DNA of 64,000 bases from Thioclava sp. GXIMD4216. Lineage in GTDB: Bacteria; Pseudomonadota; Alphaproteobacteria; Rhodobacterales; Rhodobacteraceae. Made by a program: the position numbers and the translations under genes. The stretch lies in assembly GCF_037949285.1 (NCBI RefSeq), contig NZ_CP149926.1, positions 1,219,501-1,283,500 on the forward strand. Direction: 5' to 3'. The notes below the pieces were generated by a model that had not been told where the DNA came from, did not search any database, and saw nothing but the letters and a program-made list of their open reading frames with translations. Below are positions 1 to 8,511 of the stretch, one piece after another (position 1 is the first letter of the stretch; every line of letters starts with the position of its first letter).

Positions 1-573
1 TGGCAGGCTATGGTGGGCTTTGGCGTGGTGGGGATCGGGCCGGACCGTTTGCCGGGCAAGGTGCAGGATGCGCTGCATGACATTCTGGACCAGCCCGATC
101 CGCAGGCCGCGCAGGACCAGCAGCTTGGCAATAAGGTCTGGCCGATGGTGGTGGCCGAATTGCGCTATCCGGTGGAGCTGTCCGAGCGGACGCAACTGAT
201 TCCCTTTGTTGCGGGCAAAAGCGGCGACGAGGATCTTCTGACCGCAGGCGCCGATCTGGTTTTCAATGCGGCGCATGGAGAGCTGTGGTTACGCGATGAT
301 GTGCTGGGGCGGCTCTATCTGGGGCTGGGCGACACATATGCGCGGGCCACGCGTTTCGGCCTCGGTGCGGATGTGAGCCATGTCGGCCATAGCGACCTGT
401 TTCCCGGCGAGACTATTGCGGCGGAAGAGACGCGCTATCGTTTGCGGGCCTTTATCAGCCACGGATGGGGTTGGGGGCATATCAGCTATGGGGCAACATG
501 GCTGTCGAAGGAATTCACCACCCAGCCAGAGGGGCAGGTGTTGGGAGATCTGCGCGTGGATATCCGTTTCTGA
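1..573 (+). CDS. LpxR-like lipid A deacylase / DUF2219 outer-membrane protein, C-terminal part
   Basis: The reading frame is open from the first base, so the gene begins upstream and only about 190 C-terminal residues are visible. The protein shows the GPxxLxxxVQ-type segment followed by alternating beta-strand patches and ends in a terminal aromatic, VDIRF, as outer-membrane barrels do. This pattern fits the LpxR/DUF2219 family, whose members remove the 3'-acyloxyacyl chain of lipid A at the cell surface. The catalytic N-terminal residues lie outside the window, so activity cannot be judged. Family assignment is from pattern recognition only; another outer-membrane barrel is possible. Confidence 0.5.
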   Translation, partial: WQAMVGFGVVGIGPDRLPGKVQDALHDILDQPDPQAAQDQQLGNKVWPMVVAELRYPVELSERTQLIPFVAGKSGDEDLLTAGADLVFNAAHGELWLRDDVLGRLYLGLGDTYARATRFGLGADVSHVGHSDLFPGETIAAEETRYRLRAFISHGWGWGHISYGATWLSKEFTTQPEGQVLGDLRVDIRF

Positions 574-593
574 GCGGCCTGCGGTCTTAGGCG

Positions 594-621
594 TTGACAG
601 CAGGGATGGTCCCTGTATAAG
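594..621 (+). promoter_or_regulatory. Sigma-70 type promoter of rpsD with a palindromic spacer
   Basis: A consensus -35 TTGACA (594-599) is followed after 16 bases by TATAAG (616-621), about 130 bases before the rpsD start. The spacer itself is a perfect inverted repeat, CAGGGA-TGG-TCCCTG (601-615). The promoter call is strong on sequence; an operator role for the palindrome is inference. Confidence 0.7.
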
Positions 622-751
622 CGCGCGGATCGGTGGCGCAGGCTGCCGGTTTTTCTTTGGTGTTGGTGGATCTCGCAAGAGAAAACCTGTCGCCGGTCGC
701 AAGGCCGGAGGAGGACAACGCCCTTCGAAACTTTGATGAAGGAGATCAGCC

Positions 752-1372
752 GTGACCAAACGCACGTCTGCCAAGTACAAAATCGACCGCCGCATGGGCG
801 AAAACATCTGGGGCCGCGCAAAGTCCCCGGTCAACCGTCGTGAATATGGCCCGGGTCAGCACGGTCAGCGCCGCAAGGCAAAACTGTCGGACTTCGGTAT
901 CCAGCTGCGCGCCAAGCAGAAGCTGAAAGGCTACTACGGCGACCTGACCGAAAAGCAATTCCGCCGCATCTACGGTGAAGCAGAGCGCGTCAAGGGCGAT
1001 ACCGGTGAAAACCTGATCGGTCTGCTCGAGCGCCGCCTCGACGCCGTTGTGTACCGCGCCAAGCTGGTCCCGACCGTCTTCGCAGCACGCCAGTTCGTCA
1101 ACCACGGCCACGTTCTGGTGAACGGCAAGCGCGTGAACATCCCCTCCTACCGCGTGAAAGAGGGTGACGTGATCCAGGTGCGTGAGAAGTCCAAGCAAAT
1201 GGCGCTGGTCATCGAAGCACAAGCCTCGGCAGAGCGCGATATTCCGGACTATCTGGAAGTCGACGGTTCGAAGCTGACCGTGACCTTCACCCGTACCCCG
1301 ACCCTGTCCGACGTGCCCTATCCGGTCGTCATGGAACCGAATCTGGTCGTCGAATTCTACGCAAAGAACTAA
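752..1372 (+). CDS. rpsD: 30S ribosomal protein S4
   Basis: S4 is a primary 16S rRNA-binding protein that nucleates assembly of the 30S body. The 206-residue product has the N-terminal segment with GPGQHG, the S4 RNA-binding domain (about residues 95-160: [11 protein letters not shown], then [23 protein letters not shown] in sequence) and normal family length. The start is GTG with AAGGAG seven bases upstream. It is monocistronic here, with its own promoter and a strong terminator 50 bases downstream. The zinc-binding cysteines of some S4 proteins are absent, making this the Cys-free form. Confidence 0.98.
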   Translation: MTKRTSAKYKIDRRMGENIWGRAKSPVNRREYGPGQHGQRRKAKLSDFGIQLRAKQKLKGYYGDLTEKQFRRIYGEAERVKGDTGENLIGLLERRLDAVVYRAKLVPTVFAARQFVNHGHVLVNGKRVNIPSYRVKEGDVIQVREKSKQMALVIEAQASAERDIPDYLEVDGSKLTVTFTRTPTLSDVPYPVVMEPNLVVEFYAKN

Positions 1373-1423
1373 GGTGGCGGGCCTTCGGGCCCCACCGGTT
1401 CTTTGCCGAACTCCGCAAAATAC

Positions 1424-1457
1424 AAAAAGCCGCAGCTTGGTGCTGCGGCTTTTTACG
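1424..1457 (+). terminator. Rho-independent terminator of rpsD
   Basis: AAAAAGCCGCAGC (1424-1436), loop TTGGT, then GCTGCGGCTTTTT (1442-1454) form a perfect GC-rich stem followed by a T-run. A shorter hairpin lies at 1373-1396, directly after the stop codon. Confidence 0.9.
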
Positions 1458-1518
1458 TTTTGGTCAGTCTTGTCGTGTAACGCTGTGGAGGGGCATGACA
1501 TTCTGTCATTCTGCCGGC

Positions 1519-1929
1519 TCATCCGCCCTTGAAGACGTTCAGGAAGGACCAGAGCTGGGCGTCGGATTCCTTCTGGAAGTAATCCCCGAATTCGCCGGAT
1601 TCGAGTTTGGCGATATAGACCTGCGCTTCGCGTTGGGAAACAAGGCGCGGGCGGTACATCAGTTGCGAGCGTTTCGCCACCTCTTCGGCCCCGCGTCGCA
1701 AGGCGCGCTCGGTTCCGGGGCTCCAGTTTTCATCGACGCGACCGACGAAAAGCTGATAGCGCGACAATGTCTGTTTGACGGCAATGCGCTTGGCCTTCGG
1801 TAGGGACATGAACACATCCTGCAGGCTGTCCGCGCGGACAGTGGCAGGTAATCCCAAGGCACATAGGAAGGTCGTGGCAAATGCCAGAGGAGGGGCCGCA
1901 TATGCAGGTATTTGGGACATTGAGAACAT
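1519..1929 (-). CDS. Small secreted protein with a peptidoglycan-binding-like segment
   Basis: The 136-residue product has an N-terminal hydrophobic signal region (about residues 12-33, ending ATVRA) and is probably exported. The middle part (RIAVKQTLSRYQLFVGRVDE, then NWSPGTERAL) resembles the helical repeat of PG_binding_1 domains, in which a chain of this kind reads GLYDGxIDGxWGPxTxxAL. If right, it binds cell-wall glycan or acts as a periplasmic accessory protein. It stands alone between rpsD and hisC. No catalytic domain is visible. Confidence 0.6.
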   Translation of the reverse strand: MFSMSQIPAYAAPPLAFATTFLCALGLPATVRADSLQDVFMSLPKAKRIAVKQTLSRYQLFVGRVDENWSPGTERALRRGAEEVAKRSQLMYRPRLVSQREAQVYIAKLESGEFGDYFQKESDAQLWSFLNVFKGG

Positions 1930-2155
1930 TCCTTTGGACTATGTAACGCTTAAGTTGTGAAATCTAAATGAGGCGTAAATCTGTCCGGGGAGCGGTCCAT
2001 AAACGGGTAAGATTTTAAAATTTGCGTAAGTTTTTTCTAAATATGTGGGGCATCTCCCACGCCCTCTGCGGCAAATCTTTGCAGCGACCAAAGATTGCTG
2101 GAAAAACTCCCGCCTCGCAGATAAAGAGGCGGCGCAAGATGAGGGTAGATGCATC

Positions 2156-3259
2156 ATGAATGACCAAATTCAACCGCAACCCGGAATTATGGATATCGCG
2201 CTTTATGAAGGCGGCGCGTCCAAAGTGGCAGGCCGCACGGATGCGGTGAAGCTCAGCTCGAACGAGAACCCGTTCGGGCCGTCCGACAAGGCGAAAGAAG
2301 CCTTTGCGCGCTGTGCGCATTCGATGCATCGCTACCCTTCGACCGATCATGCGGGCCTGCGCGGGGCCATCGGTGATGTCTATAAACTGGATGCCGATAA
2401 GATCATTATCGGTGTCGGTTCGGACGAGATCATCCACATGCTCTGTCAGGCCTATGTGGGCGCGGGGTCCGAGGTGGTCTTCACCGAGCACGGCTTCCTG
2501 ATGTATCGCATCTCGACGATGGCGGCCGGTGGCACGCCGGTCGAGGTCAAAGAGCGCGACCGCACCACCGATGTGGATGCGATTCTGGCCGCCTGCAACG
2601 AGAACACCAAGCTGGTGTTCATCGCCAACCCCAATAATCCGACCGGCACGATGATCGCGCCCGCCGAGCTGGAACGTCTGGCCCGTGGTCTGCCGCCGCA
2701 GGCGATCTTGGTGATCGACGCCGCCTATTCGGAATATGTCGAGGGTTATGATGGCGGCGCCGATATCGCCACCCGTCTGGAGAATGTCGTGATGACGCGC
2801 ACCTTCTCCAAGATCTACGGCTTGGGCGGGTTGCGCGTGGGCTGGGGCTATGGTCCCAAAGCCATCATCGATGTGCTCAACCGCGTGCGCGGGCCGTTCA
2901 ATATGTCCACCGCGCAGCTTGAAACCGCCGAGGCTGCCGTGCGCGATCAGGACTGGCTGGAACGCTGCCGCAATGACAACACCCGCCTGCGGGCCTGGCT
3001 GGCCGAGGCGCTGGCCGAGAAGGGTGTGCCCTCCGATACCTCCACCGCCAATTTCATTCTGGCGCGCTTTACCTCGACCGCCGAGGCGGAAGCCTGTGAC
3101 GAGTATCTTAAATCCGAGGGCATTATCGTGCGCCGTGTGGCGGGCTATAACCTGCCGCATTGCCTGCGTATTACCGTGGGGGACGAGCCGTCCTGCCGTC
3201 GTGTGGCCCATTTGATCGGTCAGTTCAAAGCGCAGTTCATGGCCGGTGATCTGGCATGA
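2156..3259 (+). CDS. hisC: Histidinol-phosphate / aromatic aminotransferase
   Basis: A PLP-dependent class I/II aminotransferase that converts imidazole-acetol phosphate to histidinol phosphate. The 367-residue product starts [11 protein letters not shown] and carries [11 protein letters not shown] near the N terminus, [11 protein letters not shown] in the middle and the PLP-lysine region [22 protein letters not shown] at 2156 was chosen because GAGGG lies 11 bases upstream; an upstream in-frame ATG at 2045 adds non-homologous sequence. Its stop overlaps tyrC by four bases (ATGA). Pairing with tyrC rather than with his genes suggests it may mainly serve tyrosine/phenylalanine transamination, as HisC enzymes are known to be able to do. 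Confidence 0.93.
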   Translation: MNDQIQPQPGIMDIALYEGGASKVAGRTDAVKLSSNENPFGPSDKAKEAFARCAHSMHRYPSTDHAGLRGAIGDVYKLDADKIIIGVGSDEIIHMLCQAYVGAGSEVVFTEHGFLMYRISTMAAGGTPVEVKERDRTTDVDAILAACNENTKLVFIANPNNPTGTMIAPAELERLARGLPPQAILVIDAAYSEYVEGYDGGADIATRLENVVMTRTFSKIYGLGGLRVGWGYGPKAIIDVLNRVRGPFNMSTAQLETAEAAVRDQDWLERCRNDNTRLRAWLAEALAEKGVPSDTSTANFILARFTSTAEAEACDEYLKSEGIIVRRVAGYNLPHCLRITVGDEPSCRRVAHLIGQFKAQFMAGDLA

Positions 3260-4176
3260 TCTTCGGGAAAGTGGCGCTGATCGGGATGGGGCTGATTGCC
3301 TCGTCCCTTGCTCATGCGACAAAATGGAAAGGGCTTGCGGGCGAGGTGGCGGGCTATGACCGCGACCCCGAAGTGCGTCGTATCGCCGCCGAGATCGGGC
3401 TGGTCGATACTGTCTGTGACAGCCTCTCCGATGTCGTGCGTGATGCCGATCTGGTCATGCTTTGCGTGCCAGTGGGCGTGATGGGGGCGGTCGCCGCCGA
3501 GATCGCGCCGCATCTCAAACAGGGGGCCATTCTCAGCGATACGGGCTCGGTGAAACAGGCCGTGGTGGAGGCTGTCGCGCCCCATGTGCCGCAAGGCGTG
3601 CATTTCATCCCCGGCCACCCGCTGGCAGGGACCGAGCAATCGGGGCCGCGCTCGGGCTTTGCCACGCTGTTTGTCAACCGCTGGTGGCTGCTGACCCCCT
3701 CCGAGACGACCGACCCGCAGGCACTGGCCAAGCTGCGCGCCTATCTCGAGGGGCTGGAGGCGAATGTCGACACGATGGATGCGCCCCATCACGATATCAC
3801 TCTGGCGGTGACCTCGCATTGCCCGCATCTGATTGCCTATACGATGGTGGGTGTGGCCGATCATGTGCGCCGCGTCAGCCATCAGGAGATCATCAAATAC
3901 TCCGCCTCGGGTTTTCGGGATTTCACCCGTATCGCAGCGTCGGACCCGACGATGTGGCGCGATGTCTTCCTGACCAACAAAGAGGCCACGCTGGATATTC
4001 TGGGGCGCTTTGCCGAAGAGTTGTTCGTGCTGCAACGTGCGATCCGCACTGGCGACGGCGAGATGCTGCACGACTATTTCACCCGCACCCGTGCGATCCG
4101 GCGCGGGATCATTGATGCGGGGCAGGATACCGATGCCCCCGATTTCGGGCGGGTGCCCAAGCAGGCGGGCGAGTAG
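3256..4176 (+). CDS. tyrC: Prephenate/arogenate (cyclohexadienyl) dehydrogenase
   Basis: Oxidatively decarboxylates prephenate or arogenate with NAD(P), committing chorismate-derived carbon to tyrosine. The 306-residue product has an N-terminal Rossmann motif GMGLIASS (the usual last glycine is Ala), the SDTGSVK segment and the family signature [11 protein letters not shown] around residue 120. The C-terminal half is helical, with [10 protein letters not shown]. The length fits a monofunctional enzyme without chorismate mutase or ACT domain. It is translationally coupled to hisC. Substrate choice between prephenate and arogenate cannot be decided here. Confidence 0.93.
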   Translation: MIFGKVALIGMGLIASSLAHATKWKGLAGEVAGYDRDPEVRRIAAEIGLVDTVCDSLSDVVRDADLVMLCVPVGVMGAVAAEIAPHLKQGAILSDTGSVKQAVVEAVAPHVPQGVHFIPGHPLAGTEQSGPRSGFATLFVNRWWLLTPSETTDPQALAKLRAYLEGLEANVDTMDAPHHDITLAVTSHCPHLIAYTMVGVADHVRRVSHQEIIKYSASGFRDFTRIAASDPTMWRDVFLTNKEATLDILGRFAEELFVLQRAIRTGDGEMLHDYFTRTRAIRRGIIDAGQDTDAPDFGRVPKQAGE

Positions 4177-4190
4177 AGGCCGCAACCGTA

Positions 4191-4218
4191 ACGGGCCCCG
4201 CGCGGGGCCCGTTTTTTG
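4191..4218. terminator. Bidirectional terminator between tyrC and the DUF2125 gene
   Basis: ACGGGCCCC (4191-4199), loop GCGC, GGGGCCCGT (4204-4212) and a T-run to 4217 form a strong terminator for the hisC-tyrC transcript. It lies between two converging genes. Confidence 0.88.
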
Positions 4219-4221
4219 TGT

Positions 4222-5283
4222 TTACCCTTCCGCCGATTCAGGGATCTGGATCACCGGAGCTTTGCCCAGCGGCAGCGGCCCGAGCTTCATCTGGCCAGCG
4301 CGGAAGGTCAGCGGCAATGTCAGCAGGCCGGATTTGTCGACCATCTGCCCCGCCAGAAGCTTGACCATATCCACGCGGTTCCGCGCGATCAGCCCCGCAT
4401 CGACAGCCACCTCCAGCCAAGCTTCCCAATCCGGCGTGCTCAGCAGGATCTCGCCTTCGGGCTGGCCGGTTTCGGTGATGGTCAGGGCCCCTTGCGCACT
4501 GACCAGCTTGGCGTCCCAATCCAGCGTGAAATTATCAATCCGCAGCGTTTGCAGCGCGGGCATGCGGGCAAGGCTGCTATTGTCCAGCGGTGTGGCCGTG
4601 CCGATGGCGGCATTCAGGTGGATCTGGTCGATTTTGTCCGCCAGCGGCGTGTCGGTTGCCGCGCCGTCGGGCAGAAGCTTGCGCAGCGCATCCAGCGGGA
4701 TCTGCACCTCGTCCATATTGGCTGTGACCTGATAGGCATGGGCAGGGGTCAGTGTGGATTGCGCATCTGACGGGTCCACGATCGAGGCCGCACCGCTTTT
4801 GGCTTCGTTCAGCGTTACGCTGATCTGGTTCGCGCCAAAATCGATCTTTTCACCGCTGATCTCGGGCTGGTCGAGCACAAGCTTGGCCGCGTTCAGCGGT
4901 AGCGAACTGCTCAGCCCCAGATCGACATGAAGCTGGTTGGAGATGTTTGACAGCGTGAACTGATGCCCCGCCCAACCCAGATCGGCTTCTTCGGGCAGGG
5001 TCATGGTGATCGAGGTCGGGCTGAACACACCGGCATTGAGCTGGGCATATTCGGCAGCCCAGTTAAAGCCGCCATCGGGCTGGGTCAGCTCGGGAGATTC
5101 GAAATTGGCAGTGAATTTCGTGGGAAAGCCACTGACAGCCACTGCCTGTGCCGACCCCCAGCCACCGGCTTCGGCGCTGGCGATCAACGTTTTCGCACGG
5201 CTTTCGATCGCGCGTGACATCAGCACCCAATAAGTGCCGAAAATGACACCCAATATGATGATGAGACCCACTAATTTTCGCAT
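4222..5283 (-). CDS. DUF2125 family membrane-anchored protein
   Basis: The 353-residue product has one N-terminal transmembrane anchor (about residues 4-21, then SRAIES) and a long periplasmic part rich in beta-strands. The segment VSGFPTKFTANFESPELTQP is typical of DUF2125, a family of unknown function frequent in Alphaproteobacteria. ATG at 5283 follows AGAGG and gives a clean anchor; a longer frame to 5328 lacks a ribosome site. The fold suggests a lipid- or membrane-related beta structure, but this is only inference. Confidence 0.8.
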   Translation of the reverse strand: MRKLVGLIIILGVIFGTYWVLMSRAIESRAKTLIASAEAGGWGSAQAVAVSGFPTKFTANFESPELTQPDGGFNWAAEYAQLNAGVFSPTSITMTLPEEADLGWAGHQFTLSNISNQLHVDLGLSSSLPLNAAKLVLDQPEISGEKIDFGANQISVTLNEAKSGAASIVDPSDAQSTLTPAHAYQVTANMDEVQIPLDALRKLLPDGAATDTPLADKIDQIHLNAAIGTATPLDNSSLARMPALQTLRIDNFTLDWDAKLVSAQGALTITETGQPEGEILLSTPDWEAWLEVAVDAGLIARNRVDMVKLLAGQMVDKSGLLTLPLTFRAGQMKLGPLPLGKAPVIQIPESAEG

Positions 5284-5346
5284 TATATACCTCTTCACGC
5301 CTCTTGATATCTTATCTATTCGGCACAAGAGAAAAGGACCAGAGAC

Positions 5347-5892
5347 ATGAACAAGACGTTATGGGTTTTCGGCTATGGTTCGCTGATCTGGAATCCGGGA
5401 TTTGTACCGGAAGAACAGGCACTTGGTCGTTTGAAAGGGTGGCATCGCTCTTTCTGCATGACGTCCATTCACTATCGCGGCACTATGCGGAACCCGGGCT
5501 TGGTGCTGGCGCTCGACGCGCAGGAAAACGCGGTTTGCGCGGGGGTGGCACTGCGGGCCAAAGCGGGGGAAGAGGCGCAGGTGCTGTCCTATCTGCGCGC
5601 CCGCGAGCTGGTCTCGGATGCTTATGAGGAACGTCTCCTTCCGGTGGCGCTGGCGGACGGGCGCGTGGTCGAGGCGGTGACCTATGTCATCGATCCGGCG
5701 AACACCCAGTATTGTCACCATCCGCTAGAGGATCAGGCGCAGATTATCGCCCGCTCCTGCGGCAAGATGGGGCCGAATTGCGAATATCTCTATAATACTG
5801 CCCAGCATCTGGGCAGGTTGGGTATCGCGGATCCCGATCTGGACTGGCTCGCGGCACGGGTGCGCCATCTTGCCGAGGAGGCGCGCGGATAG
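5347..5892 (+). CDS. ChaC-like gamma-glutamylcyclotransferase
   Basis: Members of the ChaC/GCG family cleave glutathione to 5-oxoproline and Cys-Gly in the cytoplasm. The 181-residue protein starts with the diagnostic VFGYGSLIWNPGF at residues 7-19, contains the LGRLKGWHRSFCM block and the RARELVSDAYEERLLP segment that supplies an acidic residue at the active site. Length matches bacterial ChaC. The start is ATG with a purine-rich AAAAGGA upstream. It is transcribed alone, divergent from the DUF2125 gene. Confidence 0.9.
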   Translation: MNKTLWVFGYGSLIWNPGFVPEEQALGRLKGWHRSFCMTSIHYRGTMRNPGLVLALDAQENAVCAGVALRAKAGEEAQVLSYLRARELVSDAYEERLLPVALADGRVVEAVTYVIDPANTQYCHHPLEDQAQIIARSCGKMGPNCEYLYNTAQHLGRLGIADPDLDWLAARVRHLAEEARG

Positions 5893-5954
5893 CCCTTGGA
5901 GAAACCGCCTGTGACGATTAGGGTCGAGCCGGAAACAGATAATCTAGGCCATCC

Positions 5955-7127
5955 ATGTCGAAGCTGAAGCTTGAACCGCAATTCTCCCAGCCCGTGCGGC
6001 AGATCTTTATGATGCTGGTGGTGCTGGGGCTGGTCGCCACCGGTGCTGTTTTCGCCTATGCGCGGATTTTCCCGATTTTCCTGTCCAACCCTTGGCTGAA
6101 CGGCGTGATTGTGGTGACCTTCGTGCTGGGGGTGCTGGCCTGTTTCTGGCAGGTGGTGCAGTTGATCAAGGCGGTTAGCTGGCTGGAAAGCTTTGCGGCG
6201 GACCGTCCGGGCCGGCCCGATGTGCGGGCGCCCGTGATGCTGGCACCGCTGGCGGCCCTTCTGGGGACGCGCCAACGCGCCGATATTGCCACCTCTGCGG
6301 GGCGCTCGATTCTGGAATCCGTGGCCGAGCGGATTGATGAAGGCCGCGATATTACCCGCTATATCACGGGGTTGCTGATCTTTCTGGGGCTTCTGGGCAC
6401 CTTCTACGGGCTGGCCACAACGGTGCCTGCGGTGGTTGACACCATCCGCGCGCTGGCTCCTCAAGAGGGGCAGTCGGGGCTAAGCGTCTTTGACAACCTG
6501 ATGACCGGCCTTGAGGGACAGCTGGGGGGGATGGGCACGGCGTTTTCTTCCTCGCTTCTGGGGCTTGCGGGGTCGCTGATCGTCGGGTTGCTAGAACTGT
6601 TCGTGACGCATGGCCAGAACCGGTTCTACCGCGAGCTTGAGGAATGGATCAGCTCGATCAGCCGGCTCAGCTTTGCCGGCGGTGATGGCGAGGAATCGGC
6701 GGTGATCGAGATCCTTGACCATATGGCCGAGCAGATGAACCAGCTGAACGGGCTCTTTGCCGAGAGCGAGGGCTCGCGCCGTCAGGTGGATGTGCGTCTG
6801 GGTCAGCTTGCGCATGTGATGGAGGGGCTGTCCGACCGCCTTGATAGCGAGATCGCCGCGCGCAGTGCGCAGGCCGAAAGCCTTCAGCGCATGGCCGACG
6901 GCCAAGAGCGGCTGGTGATGGCGCTCGAGACGATGGCGGCCTATTATGCCTCTGATCTCTCGGCGGAAAATGATGCCGAGATGCGGATGCGCCTGCGGTC
7001 GATGGATGGGCAGATGGCGCGTATCCTCGAAGAGATGTCGGCGGGCCGTCAGGAAAGCATGGCCGAGCTGCGCAATGATTTCGCCGCGATGACGCGCGCC
7101 ATTCTCGCCCGCCCGCGGGAGAGCTGA
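5955..7127 (+). CDS. MotA/TolQ/ExbB-type proton channel subunit with long C-terminal tail
   Basis: The 390-residue inner-membrane protein has predicted membrane segments near residues 17-37, 48-68, 136-156 and 193-215. The last two, around LIFLGLLGTFYGLATTVPAVV and SSSLLGLAGSLIVGLLELFV, match the MotA/TolQ/ExbB fold. After residue 230 comes a long, soluble, heptad-rich cytoplasmic tail. It is followed after a single base by a MotB/OmpA-type partner. Together they look like an ion-driven stator of the ExbB/MotA superfamily. No ExbD, TolR or flagellar gene is nearby, so the driven process is unknown. Confidence 0.82.
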   Translation: MSKLKLEPQFSQPVRQIFMMLVVLGLVATGAVFAYARIFPIFLSNPWLNGVIVVTFVLGVLACFWQVVQLIKAVSWLESFAADRPGRPDVRAPVMLAPLAALLGTRQRADIATSAGRSILESVAERIDEGRDITRYITGLLIFLGLLGTFYGLATTVPAVVDTIRALAPQEGQSGLSVFDNLMTGLEGQLGGMGTAFSSSLLGLAGSLIVGLLELFVTHGQNRFYRELEEWISSISRLSFAGGDGEESAVIEILDHMAEQMNQLNGLFAESEGSRRQVDVRLGQLAHVMEGLSDRLDSEIAARSAQAESLQRMADGQERLVMALETMAAYYASDLSAENDAEMRMRLRSMDGQMARILEEMSAGRQESMAELRNDFAAMTRAILARPRES

Positions 7128-7128
7128 G

Positions 7129-8511
7129 ATGGCACTGGCGCGGCGCGGACGGCAGCGGTTTTCCACCAATATCTGGCCCGGTTTCGTGGATGCGATGACC
7201 GCGCTTCTGTTGGTGGTCATCTTTGTGCTGTCGATCTTCATGGTGGTGCAATCGGTGCTGCGCCAGCAGGTGAATACGCAGGAAAATGAACTGGCCTCGT
7301 TGAATGACACGGTGGACGGGCTGGCGCAGGCGCTGTCGCTGTCGCGTCAGAAGGTGGGGTCGCTGGAAACCAAGCTGACCGATGCCGAAACCGAGGCGCA
7401 GCGGCAGGCGACCCTGATTGCCAATCTCACGGGCCAGCTTCGGGATCGCCAGTCCGATTTGGCCGCAGCAGATACGAAAATCACCGCTTTTGAAGCACAG
7501 GTGGCGCATCTTCTGGCAGCGCAAAAGGCGCAGATGCAGGCGTCTGACCAGAAGCTGCGCGTCTCGCAAGCGACGATTGATGACCTTCGCACTAAGCTGC
7601 AGGTGTCGGGGGAAGAGATTTCCACGATGACCCTCGCACTGGAGGAGGCCCGCCGTCAGGCCGAAGACACGCTGACCAAACTGGCAGCCGCGCAGGCCGC
7701 GCGCGATGATCTGCAGGGCAGGCTGGACAGTCAACTGACCGAGGCCGAACGGCAGGCGGCGTTGCAGGCGGTGGCCGAAAAGGCGCTGGCCGAGCAGAAA
7801 GATATCTCGCAAGACGCGGCCCGCAAGGTCGAATTGCTGAACCAGCAGATTGCGGCCCTACGTGGCCAGCTGGGGCAATTACAGGCCGTTCTGGATGATA
7901 GCCAGACGCGATCCGCGGCTTCCAAAAGCCAGATCGAATCGCTTGGCACTCAACTCAACTCGGCGCTTGCGCAGCTTGCCGCCGAGCAGAAACGCCGTGC
8001 CTCTCTGGAAGAAGCGGCGCGCAAGAAGGCGGAAGCCGAGGCGCAGGATCTGGCAAGCTACCGTTCGGAGTTTTTCGGCCGCCTGTCGAAAATTCTGCAA
8101 GGGCGCGAGGGGGTAAAAGTGGTCGGCGACCGCTTCGTCTTCTCCTCCGAAGTGCTGTTCCCGCAGGGGTCTGCCACCCTGTCCGATGAGGGTAAGGCGC
8201 AAATCGCGCAGGTGACCCGCTTGCTGGACGAGTTATCTGCCGAGATCCCGCCGCAGCTTGACTGGATCATTCGTGTTGATGGCCATACCGATGACGTGCC
8301 GCTTTCGGGGACGGGGCAATATCGCGACAACTGGGAGCTCAGTCAGGCGCGCGCGCTTTCAGTCGTGCGCTATATGATCGACAGTCTGAAATTCCCGCCC
8401 AACCGTCTGGCGGCGACAGGTTTCGGGCAATATCGTCCGGTTGCCAAAGGCGATAGTCCAGAGGCGCGTGCCGCCAACCGCCGGATCGAATTGAAGCTGA
8501 CCGAACGCTAG
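7129..8511 (+). CDS. MotB-like peptidoglycan-binding protein with long coiled coil
   Basis: The 460-residue product has a short cytoplasmic N terminus, one transmembrane segment (about 18-40) carrying an Asp at residue 21 in FVDAMTALLLV, the position of the proton-binding Asp of MotB. About 270 residues of periplasmic coiled coil follow, rich in Ala, Gln and Leu. The C-terminal OmpA/MotB domain (about 330-460) includes DGHTDDVPL, NWELSQARALSVV and ANRRIELKL for peptidoglycan binding. It is one base after its ExbB-like partner. The coiled coil is far longer than in MotB. The stop codon is shared on the opposite strand with the M23 peptidase gene. Confidence 0.82.
   Translation: MALARRGRQRFSTNIWPGFVDAMTALLLVVIFVLSIFMVVQSVLRQQVNTQENELASLNDTVDGLAQALSLSRQKVGSLETKLTDAETEAQRQATLIANLTGQLRDRQSDLAAADTKITAFEAQVAHLLAAQKAQMQASDQKLRVSQATIDDLRTKLQVSGEEISTMTLALEEARRQAEDTLTKLAAAQAARDDLQGRLDSQLTEAERQAALQAVAEKALAEQKDISQDAARKVELLNQQIAALRGQLGQLQAVLDDSQTRSAASKSQIESLGTQLNSALAQLAAEQKRRASLEEAARKKAEAEAQDLASYRSEFFGRLSKILQGREGVKVVGDRFVFSSEVLFPQGSATLSDEGKAQIAQVTRLLDELSAEIPPQLDWIIRVDGHTDDVPLSGTGQYRDNWELSQARALSVVRYMIDSLKFPPNRLAATGFGQYRPVAKGDSPEARAANRRIELKLTER

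Noticed and set aside
5955-8511. Zorya-type anti-phage defence system
   Set aside because: Only ZorA/ZorB-like domain types are shared; no ZorC, ZorD or ZorE gene follows, and the neighbours are housekeeping genes.
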